The notes below the pieces were generated by a model that saw nothing but the letters and a program-made list of their open reading frames with translations, had not been told where the DNA came from and did not search any database. 64,000 nucleotides of DNA, from NCBI RefSeq assembly GCF_003337555.1, contig NZ_QPJK01000003.1:488115-552114 (forward strand). Direction: 5' to 3'. A program made the translations under genes and the position numbers. Positions 46,980-55,930 of this stretch are shown piece after piece (positions within the stretch are counted from its first letter, which is position 1; every line of letters starts with the position of its first letter). The stretch comes from Pseudorhodoferax soli (lineage in GTDB: Bacteria; Pseudomonadota; Gammaproteobacteria; Burkholderiales; Burkholderiaceae_C).

Positions 46980-47363
46980 TCAGCGTCGGGGCCCGGGCGG
47001 GACAAGTGCCAACTGCGCGCCCACGTCCATCCGCTGGTGCAGGATGCGCACCACGTCGATCACGCCGTTCACCCCGACGCGAAAGAACATCACATGCGTG
47101 CCGACGATCTGCCGGCGGTATCCGGCGCGGATGTGTTCCGCACTCTGCCCACGCATCGGCCCGCTGGCCAGCGCACCACAGGCATCGCGCAAAGCCATCA
47201 CATAGCGGTCCGCTTGCGCCGTGCCCCATTCGCGCGCCGAGTAGTCCCAGATCTCCGAGAGATCGGCGATCGCTTGGGGCGACAGCAGATACGCACCTGC
47301 TGAGCTCTCCGCGCCGCCCTTCGTGCCGCGCGGACGCGCAGGGCGGCGGGGTGCGGTCGTCAT
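46980..47363 (-). CDS. parE: ParE-type toxin (RelE/ParE superfamily)
   Basis: 127 residues. From residue 25, YLLSPQAIADLSEIWDYSAREWG and the final VMFFRVGVNGVIDVVRILHQRMD are the ParE fold. The first 24 residues, rich in Arg, Pro and Gly, are an extension beyond normal ParE, but the start overlaps the antitoxin stop (ATGA), supporting it. ParE poisons DNA gyrase. A Lys/Arg-rich extension may alter binding. Confidence 0.9.
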   Translation of the reverse strand: MTTAPRRPARPRGTKGGAESSAGAYLLSPQAIADLSEIWDYSAREWGTAQADRYVMALRDACGALASGPMRGQSAEHIRAGYRRQIVGTHVMFFRVGVNGVIDVVRILHQRMDVGAQLALVPPGPRR

Positions 47364-47617
47364 GGCGATTCGGATTCCCGCAGGGCCTGGTGCTTTCCCG
47401 CCAGAAACTCGTCGAAGTCGAACGCCTTGGACGGCCCGCTGCGTTCGCCGGCCTCCAGCGCTTGCCGCAACGCTTTGAGGCGGGTTTCCTGCTCTTCCAA
47501 CAGGCGCAGACCCGCCCGCACGACCTCGCTGGCCGAACCGTAGCGGCCCTGAACGATCTGCGCGTCGATGAAGTCGCCGAAGTGGTCGCCCAGCGAGATG
47601 GATGTGTTTCTGGTCAT
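47360..47617 (-). CDS. parD: ParD-type antitoxin
   Basis: 85 residues from the ATG at 47617. TRNTSISLGDHFGDFIDAQI is the ribbon-helix-helix DNA-binding part and YGSASEVVRAGLRLLEEQE continues it; the acidic C-terminal half (SGPSKAFDFDEFLAGKHQ) should wrap the toxin. It neutralises ParE and represses the operon through the dyad at 47650-47674. Confidence 0.92.
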   Translation of the reverse strand: MTRNTSISLGDHFGDFIDAQIVQGRYGSASEVVRAGLRLLEEQETRLKALRQALEAGERSGPSKAFDFDEFLAGKHQALRESESP

Positions 47618-47649
47618 GGCGGTCCTCCGTGCGGTTAGAGGCGACATGC

Positions 47650-47674
47650 TACCAATGGATCGCATCCATTGGTA
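47650..47674. promoter_or_regulatory. parDE operator dyad
   Basis: Perfect 11-bp arms TACCAATGGAT and ATCCATTGGTA surround CGC, 32 bases upstream of the parD start. This is the expected place and strength for the ParD-ParE autorepression site. Confidence 0.75.
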
Positions 47675-47698
47675 CACAGCAACAGAGTAGACGGACGC

Positions 47699-48706
47699 TC
47701 AGCGCGTAGTCGCCCGCGCCTTCTCCAGCTCCTCCCGGTACAGCTTGACCATCGCCGGGTCATAACTCGCCGCGAACTTCTCGGCCACCGGCGCCGTCAA
47801 CTCGCGCATGCGCGTCAGCACGGCGGGCGGCACGTCGTTGACCTGCATCTTGCCCTCCAGCTCCTTGCGCGCGGCGACCGAGGTGTCGCGGCTCAGCTTG
47901 CGCTGGTAGGCGCCGGCTTCGGCAGCGGCGTCCTGCAGGATCTTCTGCTCGGTGGTGCTGAGCTTGTCCCACAAGCGCTTGCTGACCAGCACCGGGCTGG
48001 CGGTGTAGACATGGTTGGTCACGCTCAGGTACTTCTGCACCTCGTACAGCTTGGCGCTCAGCGTGATCGCGAACGGGTTCTCCTGCGCGTCCATGGCCTT
48101 GGACTCGAGCGCGCCGTACAGCTCCGGGAACGCCATGGGCACGGGGTTGGTGCCGAGCGCGGCGAAGCTCTCGACGAACATGGGGTTCGGGATCACGCGG
48201 ACCTTCAGGCCCTTGAGATCGTCCACCGTCTGGATCGGCCGGCGGCTGTTGGTGAACTGGCGGAAACCGGCCTCCCAGAAACCCAGGCCGACCAGGCCCT
48301 TGTCGGGCAGCCGCTTGAGCAAAGCCTGCCCGAACGGGCCCTGCAGCAGCGCATCGACCTGCTCGCCGCGCGCGAACGAGAACGGGATGTCCAGCAGCGT
48401 GAATTCCTTGACCGTGGCCCCGGTGACGGTGGCCGACAGCACCGTCATCTCTTGCACGCCGCCCTGCGTGGCGCTGAACTGCTGCTGCTCGCCGCCCAGC
48501 GCACTGGCGGCGAATTCCTTCACCGTGATCTTGCCGCCGCTGCGGGCCGCCACGATCTCGGCGAACTTCTGCACGCCCATGGACAGGTGGTGGCCCTGCG
48601 GATTCACGTGGCCGAACTTGATCACGCGTTCCTGGATGTCCTGCGCCGTGGCCGCGGCGCAGGCGGCCAGCAGCGCGAGCGACACGATGTGCTTCTTCAC
48701 GTTCAA
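47699..48706 (-). CDS. TRAP transporter substrate-binding protein (DctP type)
   Basis: 335 residues from a TTG at 48706 preceded by GGAGGAG; a GTG at 48700 is the alternative. Signal peptide ends AATAQ. The DctP fold is shown by RVIKFGHVNPQGHHLSMGVQKFAE, the LKGLKVRVIPNPMFVESFAALGTNPVPM block with the ligand-binding Arg, and QKILQDAAAEAGAYQR. Such proteins bind C4-acids, sugar acids or related carboxylates. The membrane DctQ/DctM partners are not nearby. It is divergent from the SMP-30 lactonase gene. Confidence 0.9.
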   Translation of the reverse strand: MNVKKHIVSLALLAACAAATAQDIQERVIKFGHVNPQGHHLSMGVQKFAEIVAARSGGKITVKEFAASALGGEQQQFSATQGGVQEMTVLSATVTGATVKEFTLLDIPFSFARGEQVDALLQGPFGQALLKRLPDKGLVGLGFWEAGFRQFTNSRRPIQTVDDLKGLKVRVIPNPMFVESFAALGTNPVPMAFPELYGALESKAMDAQENPFAITLSAKLYEVQKYLSVTNHVYTASPVLVSKRLWDKLSTTEQKILQDAAAEAGAYQRKLSRDTSVAARKELEGKMQVNDVPPAVLTRMRELTAPVAEKFAASYDPAMVKLYREELEKARATTR

Positions 48707-48793
48707 AACGGTCTCCTCCAAAAGGTTCGGCGGCGATTCTAGGCGGCAGAATTGAACGTCTTTCAGATCAGAAAACATTTTCCAGGAGATTCC

Positions 48794-49684
48794 ATGCAAA
48801 CAACCGAAGGGCTGCGCTGCGTCGTGCCCGGCAGCGATGTGTTGGGCGAAACGCCGCTGTGGTGCGAACAGACCCAGAGCGTGCTGTGGCTGGACATCGA
48901 GGAGGCGAAGCTGCAGCGCTTCCACCCGGCCAGCGGCCGCCATGACGTCTACCAGTTCGACGAACGCCATGTCGGATCGCTCGCGCTGCTGCGCCAGCCG
49001 GGCCGCGTGCTGCTGGGCATCGACCTGGCGCTGGAGATCTTCGACCTTGGCACCGGCGCGCGCGAGAAGCTGTGCCAGGTGGAACCCGCCGGCACCGACA
49101 ACCGGCTCAACGACGGGCGCTGCGACAGCCGGGGCCGCTTCTGGGTGGGCACCATGGACAACCAGCTGTCGCGCGGCAACGGCGCGCTGTACCGCGTGGA
49201 CCCGGATGGCAGCGTGCACCACCAGTTCGGCGACGTGATCGTCGCCAACACGGTGGCGTTCTCGCCATTGGAAGACACGCTGTATTTTTCCGACACGCGC
49301 CGCTACACCACCTGGCGCTTCGGGCTGGACGTGGCCGCCGGCACGCTGAGGCCACGCGAGGTGTTCGTCGACTACACGGCGCAGCGCGACCGCCCGGACG
49401 GTGCCTGCACCGACAGCGAAGGCTATGTATGGAACGCCATCTTCGGCGGCGGGCGCGTGGTGCGCTACGCACCGGACGGCACGGTCGACCGGGTGCTGCA
49501 GTTGCCCGTGAGCAACCCGACCTGCGTGTGCTTCGGCGGCCCGGAGCTGCGCACGCTGTTCATCACCACGGCGCAGCGCTTTCTCACGCGCGCGCAGTTG
49601 CGCGAGCAGCCATGGGCCGGCTCGCTGCTGGCCATCGATGTCGATGTCGCCGGGCTGCCCGAGCGGCGCTTCGGGCGCGACTGA
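48794..49684 (+). CDS. SMP-30/gluconolactonase family lactonase
   Basis: 296 residues from the ATG at 48794 (AGGAGAT upstream). The metal-site features of the six-bladed propeller are visible: LGETPLWCEQTQSVLWLDIE (Glu), TDNRLNDGRCDSRGRFWVGTM (Asn/Asp) and RPDGACTDSEGYVW (Asp). The family opens sugar-acid lactones with a divalent metal. Divergence from a TRAP binding protein suggests a sugar-acid or lactone catabolic unit. Confidence 0.9.
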   Translation: MQTTEGLRCVVPGSDVLGETPLWCEQTQSVLWLDIEEAKLQRFHPASGRHDVYQFDERHVGSLALLRQPGRVLLGIDLALEIFDLGTGAREKLCQVEPAGTDNRLNDGRCDSRGRFWVGTMDNQLSRGNGALYRVDPDGSVHHQFGDVIVANTVAFSPLEDTLYFSDTRRYTTWRFGLDVAAGTLRPREVFVDYTAQRDRPDGACTDSEGYVWNAIFGGGRVVRYAPDGTVDRVLQLPVSNPTCVCFGGPELRTLFITTAQRFLTRAQLREQPWAGSLLAIDVDVAGLPERRFGRD

Positions 49685-49687
49685 AGC

Positions 49688-51121
49688 TCAGGCCCGGCTC
49701 GCGCGCCGCGCCAGCCACGCGGCCAGCGCCGGCGCCAGGGCAAAGCTCGCGAACAGCCAGACCGCGGCCGATTGCGCACCCGCCACGCCTCCCGGTACCG
49801 TGAGCCCCGCGGCATTGGCGACCAGGCCGGCCACCGCCGCGCCGATGGCCATGCCGTACAACTGCACGGTGGTGATGGCGGCCGAAGCCAGGCCGCCCTC
49901 GCCGGGGGGGGCCAGGCGCAGCACGCGCGTGAGCAAATGTGGCCAGCCCACCCCCACGCCTGCCCCCACGCTGGCCAGCGCGAGGCCGCACAGCAGCATG
50001 TGCGCGCCTGCGGCAAGGCCTTCGCCCAGCGCGATCAGCACGGCCAGGGCGACCAGGCCGAGCGCGCACAGCACGGGGCCGGCGCGCAGCAAGCGCGCCG
50101 CGCCGACGCCGGCGCGGCCCGAGGACAGCAGCGAGCCCGCGCTCCAGCCGGCCGCCATCGCCGCCGTCAGGTAGCCGGCCGCCAGCGGCTCGTAGCCGTT
50201 CAGGGTCTGCAGGAAGTACGGCACGTAGATCTCGGTCGTGGTGCCGACCAGCAGCAGCGCCACGCAGCCGTAGACCGCACCCAGTGGCGATGCCAGCGCC
50301 GTCGCTCCATGCGGCAACAGGCGCACGGTCGCGCGCCGGTCCAGCGCGATGGCCGCGGCGCCCAGTGCCAACCCCAGCAGCACACCTGCGCCCTGCCAGG
50401 CCAGCTTCGGCGAAAGGCTGGCAGCCGCGACCGCGAGCACCGAGGCCGCCAGCAGCGCGATCTGGCGCACCGGAATGGCCGGGCTGGCTTCCTGGGACGC
50501 CGCTGGGCGCAACTGCACCGCGACCAGCAGCGCCTGCAGAGCCGAGACGGGCAACAAGGTCCAGAACGCCCAGCGCCAATGCCCGGCCTGCGCGAACAGC
50601 CCGCCCACGGCCGGCCCGCACAGCGTGGCCACGCCCCACATGCCCGAGACCAGCGCCACGGCACGCGGCCACAGTGGCGGCGCGAACACCACGCGGATCA
50701 GCGCGTAGCTCAGCGCGGCCAGCATGCCGCCGCCCAGGCCCTGCACGCTGCGCCCGGCCAGCATCCAGGGCATGGACATGGCGCTGGCACACGCGGCCGA
50801 GCCGAGCGCGAACACACCCAATGCCGCGAGGCAGGCGCCGCGCGGCCCCAATGCGGCGAGCAGCCGCACCGACACCGCAGCGCCCACGATGGACGCCACG
50901 ACGAACAGCGTGGTGTTCCAGGCGTACCAGGCCAGTCCGCCGATGTCCTGCACGACCGAGGGCAACACGGTGGTGACGATGTGCACGTTGATGGCGTGCA
51001 GCGCCACGCCGCCGGTCAACGCGACGGCGAGCAGGCCATTGCGCCCGCGCAGCAGATCGCCCCAGGACGCGGTGGCGGGCGGCGGAACAGGCGACGAAAC
51101 GGGAGATGCAACAGCAGACAT
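49688..51121 (-). CDS. MFS exporter (DHA2-like)
   Basis: 477 residues with about 14 hydrophobic segments. ALHAINVHIVTTVLPSVVQDIGG and the RSVQGLGGGMLAALSYALI motif C region are typical of drug:proton antiporters of the DHA2 group. It is divergent from the winged-helix regulator with a strong shared dyad, so it is likely induced by the compound or redox signal that regulator senses. Confidence 0.87.
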   Translation of the reverse strand: MSAVASPVSSPVPPPATASWGDLLRGRNGLLAVALTGGVALHAINVHIVTTVLPSVVQDIGGLAWYAWNTTLFVVASIVGAAVSVRLLAALGPRGACLAALGVFALGSAACASAMSMPWMLAGRSVQGLGGGMLAALSYALIRVVFAPPLWPRAVALVSGMWGVATLCGPAVGGLFAQAGHWRWAFWTLLPVSALQALLVAVQLRPAASQEASPAIPVRQIALLAASVLAVAAASLSPKLAWQGAGVLLGLALGAAAIALDRRATVRLLPHGATALASPLGAVYGCVALLLVGTTTEIYVPYFLQTLNGYEPLAAGYLTAAMAAGWSAGSLLSSGRAGVGAARLLRAGPVLCALGLVALAVLIALGEGLAAGAHMLLCGLALASVGAGVGVGWPHLLTRVLRLAPPGEGGLASAAITTVQLYGMAIGAAVAGLVANAAGLTVPGGVAGAQSAAVWLFASFALAPALAAWLARRASRA

Positions 51122-51152
51122 GGGGGTTCTCGACAGCGCGGCAGGCACGCCT

Positions 51153-51180
51153 TAATATCCAAGTAGTTGTTTGGATATTA
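51153..51180. promoter_or_regulatory. Operator dyad between MFS exporter and regulator
   Basis: TAATATCCAA and TTGGATATTA are perfect 10-bp inverted arms separated by eight bases, in the 69-base gap between the divergent genes and the only AT-rich stretch nearby. One arm pair probably binds a dimer of the adjacent regulator and shuts both promoters. Confidence 0.75.
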
Positions 51181-51190
51181 GCGGAACCCC

Positions 51191-51865
51191 ATGACTTCTC
51201 CTAGCAATGACTTGGATAACCCGGCGACCAGCTCGGCCGGCGAGCGCATGCTGTTCCAGGTCAAGACCCGCGGCCCGGTGTCGACGGCGCAGCTCGCCCA
51301 GGCCCTGGACATGACGCCCGAAGCCGCGCGCCAGCAGGTGCACAAGCTGCTGGCGGCCGGTCTCATCGCGGGCCAGCAGGAGGCTGCCGCGGGCGTCGGC
51401 CGGCCGCGCCAGAACTGGGTGCTGACCGAGGCCGGCCACCGCCGGTTTCCGGACACGCATGCGCAGCTCAGCGTGCAGCTGATCGGCTCGATCCGCCAGC
51501 TGTTCGGCGAAGACGGGCTGGACCGCCTGATCGCGCAGCGCGAGGACGAGGCGCGCGCGGCCTACCGCCGCGCCTGCACCGGCAAGACGCTGGGCCAGCG
51601 GCTGCAGCAGCTGGCCGCAGTGCGCAGCGACGAGGGCTACATGGCACGCGTGGAGCGCGACGGCGGAGCCTGGCTGCTGGCCGAGGACCACTGCCCCATC
51701 AGCGCCGCAGCCCGCAGCTGCCAGGGCTTTTGCCGTTCCGAGCTGCAGCTGTTCCAGGAGGTCGCAGGCCCCGGCGCGACGGTCGCACGCGAGCAGCACC
51801 TGCTGGCCGGCGCCGCGCGCTGCGTGTACCGCATCACGCCGGTGGGTCCGCGTCAGAACTTGTAG
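51191..51865 (+). CDS. Winged-helix regulator with cysteine cluster (SufR/ArsR-like)
   Basis: 224 residues. The DNA-binding part is RMLFQVKTRGPVSTAQLAQALDMTPEAARQQVHKLLAAGLI. The C-terminal half holds Cys residues in EDHCPISAAARSCQGFCRSELQLF, the C-x8-C-x3-C pattern used by SufR-like regulators to bind an iron-sulfur cluster. It probably senses redox state or iron and represses the divergent exporter through the dyad at 51153-51180. Its end overlaps the convergent receptor gene by 13 bases. Confidence 0.85.
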   Translation: MTSPSNDLDNPATSSAGERMLFQVKTRGPVSTAQLAQALDMTPEAARQQVHKLLAAGLIAGQQEAAAGVGRPRQNWVLTEAGHRRFPDTHAQLSVQLIGSIRQLFGEDGLDRLIAQREDEARAAYRRACTGKTLGQRLQQLAAVRSDEGYMARVERDGGAWLLAEDHCPISAAARSCQGFCRSELQLFQEVAGPGATVAREQHLLAGAARCVYRITPVGPRQNL

Positions 51866-54270
51866 TTGAGCGTGGCCAGCGCGGTGCGCGGCGTGCCGAA
51901 CTGGCCCTGTCCATCGATGTTGACGTAGTATTTCTTGTCGGTCACGTTGTTCAGGTTGACCTGCAGCGACAGCTGCGGGCTGAACGCATAGCGGGCCATC
52001 AGCTGCACCAGGGCCAGGGACTGCTGCACGTAGGCCACGTCGGCGGTGCCCGTCGAAAACGCCGCCGACGTGCGCGATTGCCAGTTCAGCCCGCCGCCCA
52101 CGGTGAGCTGGCTCCAGGCGCCCTGCAGCCGGTAGGCGCTGAACAGCTGGGCCTGCGTGCGCGGCGCCCAGGTGTTGATGGCAACGCCCTGCGCGTCGTC
52201 CGCGATGGTGTGCGAGATGCCGGCCGAGAGCATCCAGCCGCTGGCGATCTCGCCGGTCAGCTGCGCCTCGAATCCCTTGCTGGTGACGCCCTTCGCGCCG
52301 ACGTAGGCGAAGTCCGTGGAGCCCGGCACCACGTTCTGGCCGTCCTGCTGCGCCACGTTGTCCTGCGCGATGCGGAACACCGCCAGCGAACTGTGCAGGC
52401 GGCCATTCAGGTGCTCGCCCTTGAGGCCGAGCTCGTAGCTCTTGCCGGTCACCGGGTCCAGCGTGGCCCCCGTGCGGTCGCGGTAGTTCTGCGGCTGGAA
52501 GATGTCGGTGTAGCTGGCGTAGGCCGAGAGGCTGTCGCTCAGCGTGAAGACCAGGCCGGCATAGGGTGTGAACACCTCGTGGTCGCGCGGATCCTCCAGC
52601 CCTTTCAGCTGCCAGCGGCTCTGGCGGCCGCCGACGATGAGCTTGAGCGGCTCGGCCAGCGACAGCCGCAGCGCGCCGTACAGGCCGTCCTGCCGCGTGC
52701 GGTTCGCCGTGTGGATGGCCAGCGGCCCCCAGGTCGGCTCGGCGTAGCTGCCGTCCCATTGGTTGAAGTCGCCCGTGTCCTGCAGCGCGCTGGTGCGGCC
52801 GTGCCCGCCCTGCACCTCGCGGGCGCGGCTGCTGCTGAACCCGAGCACCGCTTCGTGCCGGCGCCCGAGCAGCGCGAAGGGGCCGGTGGCCTGCAGGTCG
52901 GCGCTGTTCTGCTGGAAGTCGTACTCGGAGTAGTTGGGCAGCGCCGCCATGCCCGTTCCCGTGGTGCGGTCGGGCTGGCGGTACAGGTACAGCAGCTTGG
53001 CGTCGTAGTCGCTCTGGCGGTGCGACAGGTTGCCCTTGAGCGCCCAGTCGCTGTCGAAGCGGTGCGCCAGGCTGGCGAACACGGTGCGGTTGCTGCTGTT
53101 CCAGCGCGTCCAGCGGGCGGCCGTGGTCTTGGAGGTGTCCCAGTCGGTCGGCGAGCCATCGCTGTACACCAGCGGCAGCCCGCCCCAGGTCGAGCCGGTG
53201 GGCCGGTTGGACTGGTAGTCCGCCCCCACGCTGAGCCGGGTGGATGGCGTGAGGTCGGCATCGACCACGCCGTAGAGCACCTGCTTGCGCGTGTGGTACA
53301 GGTCGACATGCGAATCGCGCTCTTCGGCCATGGCCGCGAACCGGCCGCGGATGCGGCCATCGGCGGTCAGCGGCGTGCTCAGGTCGACGGTCGCGCGGTG
53401 CTGGTTCCAGGAGCCGATGCCGACCGAGGCCGCGCCCGTGAACACCTTGCTGTCGGCGTGCTTGCGCACGAGGTTGATCGATGCCGAGGGATTGCCCGCA
53501 CCGGTCAGCAGCCCCGTGGCGCCGCGCACCACCTCGACCCGGTCGTAGATGGTGGTGTCGTTGCCCGAGTCGCCGTAGAAGGACAGGCCGAGCGAGGTCG
53601 GCACGCCGTCGTACTGGAGGTTGTCGATGTAGAAGCCGCGCGCGTAGAAGTCGGAGCGGTCGCTGTCCGAACTGGCGACATAGATGCCGGTGACGCTGCG
53701 CATGGCCTGGTCCAGCGACACCAGGGCCTGGTCCTCGATCTGCTGGCGCGTGAGCACGCTGACCGATTGCGGCGTGTCGCGCAGCGACAGCGCCAAACCG
53801 GTGGCGGCCGCGGTGGCGCGCGTGGTGTAGGTGCCCGTGTCTTCGGTGGTGCCGCTGCGGTCGGCGTCGGCGCTGACCGTGACCGTAGGCAGCACGTCCG
53901 CCGCAGGCCTGGCCGACGCGGGCGCGGCCGCTGCGCGCTGGCGCAGCGCGTAGCTGCCGTCGCTGCGCGGCACGGCTTCCAGCCCGCTGCCGGCCAGCAG
54001 CGCGGCCATGGCCTCGCGGCCGGTGTGGCGGCCCTTCACGGGCGGGCTGCTGCGGCCCTCGGTCAGCACCGGATCGAAGGACAGCGCCACGCCGGCTTCG
54101 ACCGCGAAGGCAGACAGCGTGCGGCCCAGCGGGCCGGCGGGAATGTCGTAGCTGCGCGCGGGAATGGCGTCCAGCGCCACCGGGTCGGCGGCGAAGGCCG
54201 GCGTGGCGGCGGCCAGTGCGAGCACCAGCAGGCTGCGCCGGAAGGCGGCGCGGGGGAAACGTGCGGACAT
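51853..54270 (-). CDS. TonB-dependent siderophore receptor with signalling domain
   Basis: 805 residues with a signal peptide ending AFAA. Residues 30-110 are the periplasmic STN signalling domain (YDIPAGPLGRTLSAFAVEAG), followed by a plug with SLRDTPQSVSVLTRQQIED and YDRVEVVRGATGLLTGAGNP and a 22-stranded barrel ending in LNNVTDKKYYVNIDG... LNYKF with terminal Phe. Such receptors import ferric siderophores and signal through FecR to FecI, both encoded upstream in the right order. The siderophore is not identifiable from sequence. Confidence 0.93.
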   Translation of the reverse strand: MSARFPRAAFRRSLLVLALAAATPAFAADPVALDAIPARSYDIPAGPLGRTLSAFAVEAGVALSFDPVLTEGRSSPPVKGRHTGREAMAALLAGSGLEAVPRSDGSYALRQRAAAAPASARPAADVLPTVTVSADADRSGTTEDTGTYTTRATAAATGLALSLRDTPQSVSVLTRQQIEDQALVSLDQAMRSVTGIYVASSDSDRSDFYARGFYIDNLQYDGVPTSLGLSFYGDSGNDTTIYDRVEVVRGATGLLTGAGNPSASINLVRKHADSKVFTGAASVGIGSWNQHRATVDLSTPLTADGRIRGRFAAMAEERDSHVDLYHTRKQVLYGVVDADLTPSTRLSVGADYQSNRPTGSTWGGLPLVYSDGSPTDWDTSKTTAARWTRWNSSNRTVFASLAHRFDSDWALKGNLSHRQSDYDAKLLYLYRQPDRTTGTGMAALPNYSEYDFQQNSADLQATGPFALLGRRHEAVLGFSSSRAREVQGGHGRTSALQDTGDFNQWDGSYAEPTWGPLAIHTANRTRQDGLYGALRLSLAEPLKLIVGGRQSRWQLKGLEDPRDHEVFTPYAGLVFTLSDSLSAYASYTDIFQPQNYRDRTGATLDPVTGKSYELGLKGEHLNGRLHSSLAVFRIAQDNVAQQDGQNVVPGSTDFAYVGAKGVTSKGFEAQLTGEIASGWMLSAGISHTIADDAQGVAINTWAPRTQAQLFSAYRLQGAWSQLTVGGGLNWQSRTSAAFSTGTADVAYVQQSLALVQLMARYAFSPQLSLQVNLNNVTDKKYYVNIDGQGQFGTPRTALATLNYKF

Positions 54271-54366
54271 GGGAGAGACGGGCCTTTCGGATGGACAAGC
54301 AGAAGTGCGTTCACCCCTGTTGCCAGCCGAAACCGAAAAAGGTATCAGCGCCGCGCGAAATTCTTT

Positions 54367-55356
54367 TCAGCCATCGCTGCGCGGCACCAGCGTGACCCAA
54401 TGCCCGCGCAGCCGCATCACGGCATCGACCCGGTAGGTGGAGACCAGCATGCCCAGCGCGCGGTCCGTGTCGGTGGCGGGGAACGCGCCCGAGACGCGCA
54501 GCTCGGCCACGGCCGGATCGCAGCGCAGCACACCGGGCCGGTAGCGCGCCAGTTCGGCCACCACATCCGCCAGGCGCATGCCGTCGGCCAGCAGCATGCC
54601 GCGGGTCCAGGCCGTGCCGGCCGCGTCGAGGGCGACCGGCACGTCGACCTGCTGCGCGCCGAAACGCGTCTGCCGGCCTGCGTCCAGCACCACGGCCTCG
54701 CCGCCCTGCGCCGGCACGATGCGCACCGCGCCCTCCAGCACGGCGATGCGCGTGCGGCCATCGTCCTGGCGCACCGTGAAGCGCGTGCCGAGGGCCTGGG
54801 CCACGCCCTCGCGCGTGGCCACGCGCAGTGGGCGCGGCGTGGCCGCGGGGTCGGGCGCGGTCTCCACCAGCATCTCGCCGGCGCGCAGCCACAGCAGCCG
54901 CTGTGCCGCGTCGAAACGCAGGTCGAGCGCGCTGGCGGTGTTCAGCGTCACGCGCGTGCCATCGGGCAAGCGCAGCGCGCGTTGCTCGCCGTTCGCGGTG
55001 CGGTGCTCGGCCAGCCAGCCCTGCGCGTCGGTGGCGCGCCAGCCGAGCCACAGGGAAGGCCCGAGTGCCAGCAGCGCCGCGGTCTTGGCGAGGGTGGCGC
55101 GGCGTGTTGCGCGCACGGGCCGGCCGAGTGCCGGCAGCGCCAGGCCGGGCGGCAGCCCGCCCAGCTTGTGCACCAGCGCCTCGGCGCGGGCCCAGGCACG
55201 GGCGTGGGCCGGGTCGCTCTGGCGCCAGCGTTCGCAGGCACGGCGGTCGTCGTCAGTGGCGGCGCTGTCGTGCAGGCGCACCAGCCAGGCGGCTGCGGCG
55301 TCGAGCACGTGCGGGTCCAGCGCCTGCGCCGCAGTGTGGAAGGCGACGGGCTGCAT
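54367..55356 (-). CDS. fecR: FecR family anti-sigma/sigma-regulator
   Basis: 329 residues. N-terminal DUF4880-like cytoplasmic segment (AAAWLVRLHDSAATDDDRRACERWRQSDPAHARAWARAE), one membrane helix near 85-105, then the periplasmic FecR domain (RALRLPDGTRVTLNTASALD, LGTRFTVRQDDGRTRIAVLEGAV) and a C-terminal STN-like part. It carries the receptor's signal across the inner membrane to FecI. Its ATG overlaps the fecI stop by one base (TGATG). Confidence 0.92.
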   Translation of the reverse strand: MQPVAFHTAAQALDPHVLDAAAAWLVRLHDSAATDDDRRACERWRQSDPAHARAWARAEALVHKLGGLPPGLALPALGRPVRATRRATLAKTAALLALGPSLWLGWRATDAQGWLAEHRTANGEQRALRLPDGTRVTLNTASALDLRFDAAQRLLWLRAGEMLVETAPDPAATPRPLRVATREGVAQALGTRFTVRQDDGRTRIAVLEGAVRIVPAQGGEAVVLDAGRQTRFGAQQVDVPVALDAAGTAWTRGMLLADGMRLADVVAELARYRPGVLRCDPAVAELRVSGAFPATDTDRALGMLVSTYRVDAVMRLRGHWVTLVPRSDG

Positions 55357-55886
55357 CAGTCGGTCATCAAGGCCAGGCAGCCGCGGAAGCCCTGCTGCAT
55401 GTAGCGCTTGACCGTGACCAGCGACACGCCCAATTCACGCGCGATGTCTTCGTACTTCAGGCCGTCGATCTGCGACAGCAGGAAGGCGCGGCGGGCCTGC
55501 GGCTTGAGCGCGTCCAGCATGGCGTCGACCTCGTGCAGCGTCTGCAGGATCAGCAGCCGCTGCTCGGGCGATGGCGACAGCGCCTCGGGCATGGCGGCCA
55601 GGGCTTGCAGGTAGGCACGTTCCAGCGCCTGGCGCTGGCACCAGTTGGCCAGCAGGTTCTGGGCGATGCGCGTCAGGTAGGCGCGCGGCTGGGCGATGGT
55701 GGGCGGGTGCTGCCCGGCCAGCATGCGCACGAAGGTGTCGTGCGCCAGGTCGGCGGCGTCGAAGGTGTTGCCCAGCTTCTTGCGCAGCCACGATTGCAGC
55801 CAGCCGTGGTGGTCGGCGTAGAGCGCGTGGATTGGGCTGTGCGGAGCAGGCTCGGCGGGCATGGGCAGCGGTGGAGCGAAGGGCAT
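55356..55886 (-). CDS. fecI: FecI-type ECF sigma factor
   Basis: 176 residues. Region 2 reads GNTFDAADLAHDTFVRMLAG and region 4 RAFLLSQIDGLKYEDIARELGVSLVTVKRYMQQG, the standard ECF FecI pattern. It directs transcription of the receptor gene when the siderophore is bound. A Fur-box-like sequence lies just upstream, giving iron repression of the whole set. Confidence 0.94.
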   Translation of the reverse strand: MPFAPPLPMPAEPAPHSPIHALYADHHGWLQSWLRKKLGNTFDAADLAHDTFVRMLAGQHPPTIAQPRAYLTRIAQNLLANWCQRQALERAYLQALAAMPEALSPSPEQRLLILQTLHEVDAMLDALKPQARRAFLLSQIDGLKYEDIARELGVSLVTVKRYMQQGFRGCLALMTD

Positions 55887-55909
55887 CGAACGGCCTGGGC
55901 CTGGCCATA

Positions 55910-55930
55910 TAAACGAGAACCGTTCGCATT
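55910..55930 (-). promoter_or_regulatory. Fur-box-like sequence before fecI
   Basis: On the minus strand AATGCGAACGGTTCTCGTTT resembles the beta-proteobacterial Fur box (AATGCGAATGATTCTCATTT). It is about 25-45 bases before the fecI start, where it would repress the operon when iron is plentiful. Confidence 0.65.

Noticed and set aside
51730-55404. Open frame of over 1,200 codons on the plus strand across the receptor and fecR
   Set aside because: Same GC artefact; the minus strand carries a full TonB receptor and FecR with all motifs.
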